Source: Nitrospina sp. (GTDB lineage: Bacteria > Nitrospinota > Nitrospinia > Nitrospinales > Nitrospinaceae). From it: 11,773 nucleotides of DNA. The DNA lies in contig SMVS01000111.1 of the NCBI GenBank assembly GCA_004357435.1, positions 1 through 11,773 on the forward strand, written 5' to 3'. The translations under genes were made by a program, and so were the position numbers. Under the pieces are notes generated by a model, which did no database searches, was not told the DNA's origin, and was given only the letters and a program-made list of their open reading frames with translations. Below, in pieces: positions 6,673-11,773 of the stretch (positions within the stretch are counted from its first letter, which is position 1; every line of letters starts with the position of its first letter).

Positions 6673-6898
6673 GAGAGCTTTGCATAAGTGCAAAAACGGA
6701 AAACATAGATGCTTCGACAAGCTCAGCATGACACCCTAAGGCTCTTCTTGTCATTCAGAGGAGCGATCAGCGACGAAGAATCTATGTTTTCCGTTGCCTC
6801 ATTCATGAAGCGACATAAAACCCAGATTCTTCACTGCGTTCAGAATGACAATTCTATAGTCTCTGTGTTTCAAAAAATCCCACTTATGTAAAGCTCTC
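6673..6898. repeat. Nested inverted-repeat element (non-coding)
   Basis: Outer arms GAGAGCTTTGCATAAGTG (6673-6690) and CACTTATGTAAAGCTCTC (6881-6898) are complementary at 17 of 18 positions. Inside, 6695-6716 and 6774-6795 form a second inverted repeat with 21 of 22 pairs around a ~57-base loop. The stretch 6825-6863 adds a repeat of the type ATTCTTC ... TTCAGAATGACAATTC, seen again at 9698-9720 and 11094-11126. No protein is encoded and no clear target duplication is visible. It looks like a composite of small palindromic repeats, possibly a miniature mobile element. The spacer 6553-6946 holds no other supportable feature than these repeats. Confidence 0.55.
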
Positions 6899-6908
6899 CC
6901 TGTGTACT

Positions 6909-6931
6909 GGCGAAAATCCTGAATTTCCGCC
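6909..6931 (-). terminator. Stem-loop downstream of aroDE (direct repeat copy 2)
   Basis: Read on the minus strand, GGCGGAAAT-TCAGG-ATTTTCGCC gives a 9-bp stem with one G-U pair and a 5-base loop, 15 bases after the aroDE stop codon. It lacks a T-run. It is the second copy of the hairpin found at the end of the convergent small gene (6538), so both converging genes end at the same hairpin sequence. Confidence 0.45.
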
Positions 6932-6946
6932 GGAGAAAATTATCAA

Positions 6947-8419
6947 TCAAGGTGTGCGGTTTAAATGGTCCATCAGCACTTGCCGCATGGCCGGCACGGG
7001 AGCGGGCTTGCCGGTCCACAATTCGAATTGCGCCGCCGCCTGGTTGATGAAAAATTCCAATCCCGAAATGGTTTGACATCCCGCCTCGGCGGCTTCCTTC
7101 AACAGCCGTGTTTCCGTGGGATTGTAAACCGAATCAAACACCACCATGTTGGGTTTGAGCAAGCGTGCCGGGAACGGTGTTTCGTTGATGTTGGGAGTCA
7201 TGCCCACCGGCGAACAGTTGATCAATACCTCGACCTCCTGCTGATCCACTGCGCGGATGCTGATCAGCTGGCACTGCAACTCGTTCGCCAAAGCCTGGGC
7301 TTTTTCCCGGTTGCGGTTGTAGGTGATGGTGAGCTGTCCGCCGCGTTCCACGACCTCTTGGCCGATGGCTTTGGCCGTGCCTCCCGCCCCCAGGATCAAC
7401 ACTTGTTTGCCCTGCAAATCGCCGTGCGCCGTCAGCGCCTGCAGGGCTCCGGGACCATCCGTATTGTGGCCGACCCAGCGGTTGTTTTGGCGGACGACGG
7501 TGTTCACCGCGCCCATGCGCTGGGCCACTGGGTCGATCTCGTCCAAAACTTTTTGGATGTCTTCCTTGAACGGCATGGTGACACTCAGTCCGCTGATGTA
7601 AGGTTCAAAGGCATTGAAGAATTTGGTGACGTTTTGCACCCAGAACGGAACGTACACATGCGGCAGGCCGGTTTCGCGCAAGGCCCGGTTGTGAATCAGG
7701 TAGCCTAGGCTCTTCGACACCGGATCGCCGATCACTCCGAAAATTTTTGTTGCGGCAGTCAATTCGTTCACCCGGTACACATGTTTGAGAGTGGCGGCCA
7801 GGATTTGACCCGGCGCGCTTTCCTTGCCGGTGGCGAGCGCACCGAAGGTGAGGAACCCGCCCATCATCAGCGTCAGAATCCGGCTGATTTCCCCCTTATC
7901 GCCCATGCAAAGGCCGATCAGTTTTTTCTCCTCCTTGCGGGCCCGCGCCAACAGTTTGAACATGGTCAGATTGTCGTTCAGATCCTGGGCGTAGGTGACG
8001 ATCTTCAGCACATCGCCCGGCAGTTGACACATCAACTCATAGAGCGGTTCGAGTTTGTCGCCGGTGCGGGTGAAATCGTGGTGCGACAGGATGGCCTGCG
8101 TGTTTCCTTTATTTTCCAGAACCGATTTGAGCAGAGGCCCCGGCGTGGATGTTTCAATATCGATGTAGGCGGCGCCGTGGTCGATGGCTTGCCGCAACAC
8201 CTGAATGCGCTCTTCTTCGGACCCTTTGAACTGGCCGCCTTCCGTTTTGCAACGGTTGGTGACGATGCAGGGTTTTCCCGCTTCTTTCAAAAGACGCGGC
8301 AGATCGTGATCGGCGATGAGGTCGAGCCGCAGTTCAATGATATCGGCCAGCGACTGGCAGGCATCGAAATCTTTGAGAGCCTGCGCCATGGTGGGGCCGA
8401 CAATGGGAATGCAAATCAT
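6947..8419 (-). CDS. aroDE: Bifunctional 3-dehydroquinate dehydratase (type I) / shikimate 5-dehydrogenase
   Basis: The 490-residue protein fuses two consecutive shikimate-pathway enzymes. Residues 1-215 are a type I dehydroquinase: EL RLD around 29-33, catalytic His114 in SHHDF, Schiff-base Lys139 in KIVTYA, Arg180 and SAPGQ (201-205). Residues about 225-490 are shikimate dehydrogenase: GDPVSKSLGYLIHN (231-244), TMPFK with catalytic Lys285, GAVNT (303-307), NTDGPG with Asp321, the NADP-binding GAGGTAKA (344-351), NRNREKA (368-374) and INQAAAQFELW with Gln460. This order is known from plants and some bacteria and may channel dehydroshikimate. In AroE the shikimate carboxylate is held by two Ser in an S-x-S motif; here the second is Gly239. 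The start ATG at 8419 has AGAAAGG upstream. The dehydratase half follows the usual short bacterial start without a transit peptide. Confidence 0.93.
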   Translation of the reverse strand: MICIPIVGPTMAQALKDFDACQSLADIIELRLDLIADHDLPRLLKEAGKPCIVTNRCKTEGGQFKGSEEERIQVLRQAIDHGAAYIDIETSTPGPLLKSVLENKGNTQAILSHHDFTRTGDKLEPLYELMCQLPGDVLKIVTYAQDLNDNLTMFKLLARARKEEKKLIGLCMGDKGEISRILTLMMGGFLTFGALATGKESAPGQILAATLKHVYRVNELTAATKIFGVIGDPVSKSLGYLIHNRALRETGLPHVYVPFWVQNVTKFFNAFEPYISGLSVTMPFKEDIQKVLDEIDPVAQRMGAVNTVVRQNNRWVGHNTDGPGALQALTAHGDLQGKQVLILGAGGTAKAIGQEVVERGGQLTITYNRNREKAQALANELQCQLISIRAVDQQEVEVLINCSPVGMTPNINETPFPARLLKPNMVVFDSVYNPTETRLLKEAAEAGCQTISGLEFFINQAAAQFELWTGKPAPVPAMRQVLMDHLNRTP

Positions 8420-8446
8420 TAAAAACCTTTCTGCGGAGTGTCTCCG

Positions 8447-8524
8447 CCGGCGCTTCGCCCGGCCACTCGCCGTGAGGGCAATGGGTCAAACTTTATCTTG
8501 CGCCCAAAAACTGTCGGGCATAAT
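8447..8524 (-). repeat. Dispersed intergenic element, copy C (45-bp core at 8480-8524) with hairpin
   Basis: On the minus strand the core at 8524-8480 matches copies B (37/45) and A (35/45) without gaps. It is followed in that direction by a GC-rich hairpin, CCGGCG-CTT-CGCCCGG on the + strand (8447-8462), which has one bulged base. It lies between the FlgN-like gene and aroDE, in the sense of both, so it would be in the FlgN-like 3' region and the aroDE leader. Confidence 0.65.
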
Positions 8525-8548
8525 TAAGAAGAGCACAGCCATCTGCCC

Positions 8549-8563
8549 GCGGACGCCGTCCGC
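8549..8563 (-). terminator. Hairpin at the stop codon of the FlgN-like gene
   Basis: GCGGAC-GCC-GTCCGC on the + strand is a perfect 6-bp stem with a 3-base loop that begins at the last base of the TAG stop codon (8563-8565). Geometry equals the hairpins at 410, 6089, 6174, 6266 and 6281. There is no T-run, so it is more likely a 3' end stabiliser or part of the repeat element than an intrinsic terminator. Confidence 0.4.
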
Positions 8564-9006
8564 TAGGCGTTGCCGGAAAAACGGCGGGGGTCTTTCTTGG
8601 CGGAGCCGTATTCTTGCAATCCCTGTTTGCGTTGTTTGAACTCTCTCAGCTGATCTTCAATTAGATTTTTTTTATCTTTAAGAGTTTCTGCACACCGCTC
8701 CTCTTTTTCAATCAGGGTTTCCAGAGCGGTGTTGATTTCCGCCCTCACCGGGCCCGCCTCCTGACTGAGGGCTGCCTTTTCCTCCGGCGTCATCGCGTCC
8801 AATATCCGGATGATCTCGGCATCGGCCTTCTGTAGGGATTGTATCCACGGATTTTTATCGTTCACCGTGCGTAACAATTGCGCTTCGTCGTCATCGTCGA
8901 TGGCCTGCTGCTGTTGCCCGGCCAGATCGGATAATTCAAAGAAACATTTTTTTTGATCCGCCAAGCAATCCAACACTTTTAAAATTGAGTTTGTCGAGTC
9001 TGTCAT
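8563..9006 (-). CDS. FlgN-like flagellar chaperone candidate (coiled-coil protein)
   Basis: This 147-residue, charged, almost wholly helical protein has long heptad-like stretches (about 30-65 and 80-130) rich in Glu, Lys, Gln and Leu, no signal peptide and no membrane segment. Length and layout suit the FlgN family of cytoplasmic export chaperones for hook-filament junction proteins: an N-terminal helix with LKVLDCLADQKKCFFELSDL, then a 'do I have E/D...LL..VNDK..WIQSLQKAD' region, then a third helix with EERCAETLKDKKNLIEDQL. The divergent flagellin gene next door supports this reading, but no residue is diagnostic and a generic coiled coil is possible. It starts 9 bases after the proline-rich gene with GGAAC as a likely ribosome site, so the two are one operon. 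Confidence 0.5.
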   Translation of the reverse strand: MTDSTNSILKVLDCLADQKKCFFELSDLAGQQQQAIDDDDEAQLLRTVNDKNPWIQSLQKADAEIIRILDAMTPEEKAALSQEAGPVRAEINTALETLIEKEERCAETLKDKKNLIEDQLREFKQRKQGLQEYGSAKKDPRRFSGNA

Positions 9007-9015
9007 GGGGTTCCG

Positions 9016-9525
9016 TTAAATGAGAAGATCGATGTTGCGTCCGCGTTCCGCGACCTCTGCTTCCGGGGCGGGCGGCGGCGGGCCGGCTGGATTGATGTCC
9101 GTCGGCACGATGACAATCTCAGGTTCCAAAGCCTGTGGACCTTCCAGCACTGTCAGCGCCAGGGTGTCCCGCAGATCGGCTTGAAAATTCGCAACGAACC
9201 GCCGGGGCACACCGATATCGAGGGACTCCGCATTGAGCACGCCCAGGATATCCGGGTTTTCCTGATCCGGGCTTGCGCTCGGCGGACTTGCAGTCGGCGG
9301 ACCCTCCTCAGTCGGCAAAGCTTCGACCGGGCGCTCAGCCGGTGGAACTTCCGGAGCGGGGGTCTCCCCGGCAAGGCGCACGCTGTCCTCCGCCGAACGG
9401 GGTTCCAGGACGAGGCGGGTGGGCGCCACCGCGTCCCGATTGGGCGCGGGTTCATTTCTGTTCCCCACCAGCAAGGGCAAAGGAAAGAGACTCTGCAATG
9501 GAAAATTTTCGTCGATGTGCGCCAT
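9016..9525 (-). CDS. Proline-rich hypothetical protein in flagellar neighbourhood
   Basis: I do not recognise this 169-residue protein. Residues 1-25 (MAHIDENFPLQSLFPLPLLVGN) are moderately hydrophobic but not a signal peptide. Residues about 25-95 are disordered, rich in Pro, Glu, Ala and Ser. Residues about 95-130 (ILGVLNAESLDIGVPRRF and NFQADLRDTLALTVLEG) look folded and contain a possible helix. The tail is Pro-rich again and ends RGRNIDLLI. Short Pro-rich proteins with a folded core occur among flagellar accessory genes, but there is no specific match. It is the first gene of a two-gene minus-strand operon with the FlgN-like gene. No clear Shine-Dalgarno site precedes the ATG at 9525; the leader is A-rich. 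Confidence 0.6.
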   Translation of the reverse strand: MAHIDENFPLQSLFPLPLLVGNRNEPAPNRDAVAPTRLVLEPRSAEDSVRLAGETPAPEVPPAERPVEALPTEEGPPTASPPSASPDQENPDILGVLNAESLDIGVPRRFVANFQADLRDTLALTVLEGPQALEPEIVIVPTDINPAGPPPPAPEAEVAERGRNIDLLI

Positions 9526-9541
9526 GATCGTTTTTTTTCAG

Positions 9542-9571
9542 ATTATTGATTAAGAACACGCCATCCATCAA
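9542..9571 (-). promoter_or_regulatory. Candidate sigma-70-type promoter for the proline-rich/FlgN-like pair
   Basis: On the minus strand TTGATG (9571-9566) and AATAAT (9547-9542) are separated by 18 bases, and the -10 lies 16 bases before the ATG. Spacing is acceptable but the leader would be very short. Confidence 0.3.
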
Positions 9572-9683
9572 AGAATGCCGTTACGGGAATTTTATAAAAC
9601 TTTGGCCTCAATTGCAGATTTTCTCAAGGATTATTTTAAACCATTTTCAAACGAGTGTCTGGCGGCCGGTGGCAACGGACTGT

Positions 9684-9790
9684 GCCGGCGAAGCATGCAG
9701 AATGACAATTCTATAATCTCTTGTCATTTTTTGGAACGATCCGCGCCGCAGAATCTAGGTTTCCCCGCAATCACCACTTAGGCAAAGCTC
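9684..9790. repeat. Repeat debris between divergent flagellar genes
   Basis: The 320-base spacer before the flagellin holds no gene I can support. It contains CAGAATGACAATTCTATA and following bases (9698-9720; 22 of 23 identical to 6841-6863) and CACTTAGGCAAAGCTC (9775-9790; 14 of 16 identical to 6881-6896). It also contains half of the CCGGCGAAGCGCCGG palindrome at 9684-9693. It is thus a degraded relative of the element at 6673-6898. Confidence 0.55.
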
Positions 9791-9793
9791 GCT

Positions 9794-9822
9794 TTGACAA
9801 GGGGGAGCCGGGGCCTTATCCT
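9794..9822 (+). promoter_or_regulatory. Candidate promoter of the flagellin gene
   Basis: TTGACA (9794-9799) matches the sigma-70 -35 consensus exactly and is followed after 17 bases by TATCCT (9817-9822), four of six matches to the -10. The distance from the -10 to the ATG at 9867 is 44 bases. I saw no convincing sigma-28 or sigma-54 site, which would be more usual for flagellin. Confidence 0.4.
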
Positions 9823-9866
9823 GAAAAGGTCAAATCAGCTTTCAATTTTTGAGTGAGGAACCAGAC

Positions 9867-10718
9867 ATGGTAGGGATATCCGATCAGGGAGCCTTGAGCC
9901 AGTTGATCAGCATCATCACCAATAACCGGTCCGGACTGGGCGATGCCATTTCCAGGATCGCTTCCGGCAGTCGGTTGATCAACGCGTCCGCGGACCCGGC
10001 GGGCCTCGCCCTTGCCGCAAAACTGAAATCCGAAATCGCGGCCTTGGCGCAAACGGTGGACAACGCCGAAACCGGGGTCAATTTCATCAACGCCGCCGAG
10101 GGCGGTTTGTCCGCGGTCAACGACCTGGTGACGCGCGGCCGGGAACTGGCCCTGCAAGCGGCCAATGGGACGCAGAGCGATTCCGCACGGCAAATTTTGA
10201 ATGTGGAGTTCCAGCAGATACTGAGCGGCATCGATCAGTTGTCACAAAGCCAGGAGTTCAACGGCCAGCAGATATTGAACGGCGACCTCAGCCCGACGGC
10301 CCCGGTCCAGATCAATATTCAAGTGGGCGCTGGCACGGGTCCGGCCAACCAGATCAGCTTGAATGTGATCGAGGCAGTGGACACCGCCACGCTGGGCCTC
10401 GCGGGGTTGGACATTTCCACATCCGCCGGTGCGCAGGCGGCCCTGGCGCCATTGGAAACCGCGCAACAAACCGTGTTGCGCACCCGCACGGAGGTGGGGA
10501 CCGTTGCCAACCGGCTATCGACTGCCGCCGACAACACCCGCACCACCATCGAAAACCTGACCGGGGCGCTGGACCAGATCGCGGCCACCGACATCGCCGG
10601 CGAGATTGCCGAGTTGAAAGGCGCCCTGGCCCGGCTGGAAGTCTCTATCCGGGCGCTCAATATCCAGAACCGGCAGAACGAAAACATTGTCGGCCGCCTC
10701 CTCGACATCCGCACCTGA
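9867..10718 (+). CDS. Short, divergent flagellin (filament protein)
   Basis: The 283-residue protein has conserved flagellin segments. At the N-terminus is RIASGSRLINASADPAGLALAAKLKSEI (30-57), the equivalent of LSSG-RIN-A-DDAAGLAI. Then follow TVDNAETGVNFINAAEGGLSAVNDLVTRGRELALQAANGT (63-102) and EFNGQQILNG (130-139), and near the C-terminus VANRLSTAADNTRTTIENLTGALDQI. The middle is short, so only D0/D1 and a minimal outer domain are present. Both ends are unusual: it begins MVGISDQGALSQL instead of the common M-x-I-N-T-N, and the last ~25 residues read RALNIQNRQNENIVGRLLDIRT rather than AQANQ-x-P-Q-x-VL-x-LL. It may be a minor or specialised filament subunit, or a lineage-specific flagellin. 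I chose ATG 9867 because AGGA lies at proper distance; a TTG at 9849 would add six residues. Confidence 0.85.
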   Translation: MVGISDQGALSQLISIITNNRSGLGDAISRIASGSRLINASADPAGLALAAKLKSEIAALAQTVDNAETGVNFINAAEGGLSAVNDLVTRGRELALQAANGTQSDSARQILNVEFQQILSGIDQLSQSQEFNGQQILNGDLSPTAPVQINIQVGAGTGPANQISLNVIEAVDTATLGLAGLDISTSAGAQAALAPLETAQQTVLRTRTEVGTVANRLSTAADNTRTTIENLTGALDQIAATDIAGEIAELKGALARLEVSIRALNIQNRQNENIVGRLLDIRT

Positions 10719-10773
10719 CCGCCCAGCACTTTCTCTTAGAAGTCTTCTGTTTTTCCGGACCACCCAATAAAAT

Positions 10774-10801
10774 TTGGACTTGACCCAAACATCCGCATAA
10801 T
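10774..10801 (+). promoter_or_regulatory. Candidate promoter of the 66-residue gene
   Basis: TTGGAC (10774-10779) and CATAAT (10796-10801) are separated by 16 bases, 52 bases before the ATG at 10854. An overlapping TTGACC at 10780 gives a worse spacing. This suggests the small gene has its own start, separate from the flagellin. Confidence 0.35.
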
Positions 10802-10853
10802 GTTACTTAAAACTCTTAAACGTATCGAAAATTAAGAATTATGGAGATGCCTC

Positions 10854-11054
10854 ATGGAAGTCAACACCATCAAAATTGAAATCCGCAAACATCACGTCAC
10901 CCCAGGGCTCAACGTTCTGGATTTGATCATCGACGCCAATGGCGAAAAGGTCGTCAAACAGACCCAGCATAAAGACACCGACCGTGCCTTCAAAAAATTT
11001 GTGGAGGATATCACCAAGGTGGCCAAGGAACTGGCCGACGCCCGCATCGAATAA
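10854..11054 (+). CDS. Small hypothetical protein, 66 residues
   Basis: I do not recognise this protein. It begins MEVNTIKIEIRKHHVTPGLN and ends VEDITKVAKELADARIE. The first ~40 residues alternate in a way that suggests a small beta sheet (IKIEIRKH, VLDLIIDANG, KVVKQTQHKD). The last ~25 form a Lys/Ala/Glu-rich helix. It has no signal peptide, membrane span or Cys. GGAG seven bases before the ATG is a good ribosome site, and GC usage equals its neighbours, so it is likely a real gene. It follows the flagellin by 135 bases with its own candidate promoter; any flagellar role would be a guess. Confidence 0.7.
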   Translation: MEVNTIKIEIRKHHVTPGLNVLDLIIDANGEKVVKQTQHKDTDRAFKKFVEDITKVAKELADARIE

Positions 11055-11090
11055 GACGCCTCATATTTGGCAGGGAGACCCTGGTATAAC

Positions 11091-11437
11091 CCTGGATTCT
11101 TCGCTGGCGCTCAGCATGACAATTCAATAACGTTGTGTCACCCTTCCACAAGTTTCGTGTGACCAAAAATGCTTTCCCCCCTTTTTCTAAGGAGGAATAC
11201 CTACAGGGATGGTTATCTTTAACCCCGCCTAGCCTCCCCTTGAAAAAGGGAAGGATAATTAGGGGAATTACGCTTTTCCATTGACCCTCTTTGCTTCTTC
11301 TCCTTTTTTCCCTCCGCGCGCTCTGCGACCTCTGCGGTGAATTCAAAGTTTTCAGGTATGTAAAGCTCCTTGCAAAAAGGGGAGCTATCTCCTCTAAGAC
11401 AGGGGCAGAATTTTAATTTAGCTCCGGCGCTTCGCCG
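11091..11437. repeat. Intergenic repeat debris, right part of window
   Basis: No gene is supportable here. Visible units are GGATTCTTCGCTGG then CAGCATGACAATTC (11094-11126), and an inverted pair CCCTTTTTC (11179-11187) / GAAAAAGGG (11242-11250). A GC-rich stretch at about 11311-11340 (CTCTGCGACCTCTGCGGTGA) resembles widespread bacterial intergenic repeats. There is also a hairpin AGCTCC ... GGAGCT (11364-11386), and CCGGCGCTTCGCCG (11424-11437), a further copy of the palindrome at 6281. Confidence 0.5.
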
Positions 11438-11562
11438 AGTCCACCTGATTTGTAACTCATTGAAAGACAAACATTTTAGTTCGCCCGCCAAAACCTGCTT
11501 AGAATTTAATCATTGACCCTTATCGCCTTTCTTATTACCCATTTAAAGGTGATATGAGGTGG

Positions 11563-11614
11563 TTTTCAACAGGTTATGCACAGTTTTTGTGGATAATAAA
11601 TTTATTGATATCAA
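11563..11614. promoter_or_regulatory. DnaA-box-like cluster next to an AT-rich stretch
   Basis: TTATGCACA (11574-11582) and TGTGGATAA (11588-11596, the reverse complement of TTATCCACA) fit the DnaA-box consensus. A weaker TTTTCAACA (11563-11571) stands beside them, all within 34 bases. An AT-rich run (TAATAAATTTATT) and the palindrome TTGATATCAA (11605-11614) follow. This could be part of a replication origin or a DnaA-regulated promoter; chance occurrence is possible with so few sites. Confidence 0.4.
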
Positions 11615-11671
11615 CCAGTTGCAACGGTGCATGGCATCAGGGGCTGGGGCGGCAGGCATGGACATCCTCTA

Positions 11672-11773
11672 TTAATGGTGCGGGAAATCCGTTGTCTGCG
11701 CTGGATTTTCCCAGTAATTAGCGGGCAACGGCAGTCTGCCTTTTTGCACCTCCGGCGGGTCAGCCTTTCTTGA
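11672..11773 (-). CDS. Possible C-terminal end of a gene entering from the right
   Basis: On the minus strand the frame is open from the window edge for 33 residues to a TAA at 11672-11674, reading about KADPPEVQKGRLPLP and ANYWENPAQTTDFPHH. The composition looks protein-like, but the stretch is short and another frame on the same strand (to 11611) is open too. No family can be named. Confidence 0.25.
   Translation of the reverse strand, partial: SRKADPPEVQKGRLPLPANYWENPAQTTDFPHH

Noticed and set aside
7781..8422. Long open frame (213 codons) on the + strand antisense to the dehydroquinase half of aroDE
   Set aside because: It is fully opposite a gene with intact catalytic motifs; its composition (Phe/Gln/His/Arg-rich) is what the reverse complement of GC-rich coding sequence gives, and no ribosome site or family is seen.
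9575..9781. 68-codon frame in the spacer before the flagellin
   Set aside because: It reads through repeat units (9698-9720, 9775-9781) and has no supporting ribosome site or family resemblance.
361..11437. CRISPR array
   Set aside because: The repeats are thousands of bases apart, not regularly spaced with unique spacers, and no cas gene is present.
11011..11491. Minus-strand open frames of 90 and 111 codons over the right-hand repeat region
   Set aside because: They translate known-looking repeat units (for example CTCTGCGACCTCTGCGGTGA) and give Lys/Arg-rich low-complexity protein; the longer one also overlaps the 66-residue gene.

Overview
The window looks like chromosome of a free-living, flagellated Gram-negative bacterium. 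Evidence for this is an outer-membrane barrel C-terminus ending in Phe, a lipobox lipoprotein, a flagellin, leucine and shikimate biosynthesis genes, and coding GC well above the AT-rich spacers. The plant-like LeuC/LeuD pair, the fused AroD-AroE and the many small intergenic repeats would suit Nitrospinota or a deltaproteobacterium-like lineage, but no marker gene here settles the taxonomy.

Layout. At 1-290 is the 3' end of an outer-membrane protein gene on the + strand. At 426-4051 four minus-strand genes run in the order leuC, leuD, a secreted SUMF1-domain protein and a leucine-rich-repeat lipoprotein; the first three are tightly spaced. A divergent AT-rich control region (4052-4243) separates them from a plus-strand pair: an SLC13/DASS-type anion transporter and a single-domain rhodanese (4244-6070). 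At 6071-6946 lies a repeat-rich region holding one small gene. A fused 3-dehydroquinate dehydratase/shikimate dehydrogenase follows on the minus strand (6947-8419). At 8563-9525 is a minus-strand pair, a FlgN-like coiled-coil protein and a proline-rich protein. It is divergent from a short atypical flagellin (9867-10718), which is followed by a 66-residue protein (10854-11054). The rest (11055-11773) is mostly repeat debris, with a cluster of DnaA-box-like sites near the right edge.

Working together. leuC and leuD give isopropylmalate isomerase for leucine synthesis; the two genes behind them encode envelope proteins with no obvious link to leucine. The transporter and rhodanese are coupled by position, which hints at import of a sulfur-containing or dicarboxylate anion but does not prove it. 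The flagellin with the FlgN-like gene suggests a small flagellar filament locus.

The most unusual signal is in the spacers. A 45-bp element occurs three times without indels, each time on the 3' side of a gene and in that gene's orientation. It is accompanied by 15-nt hairpins with 6-bp stems and 3-nt loops whose stems differ in sequence but keep the same geometry. I found no CRISPR array, rRNA, tRNA, transposase or defence system.
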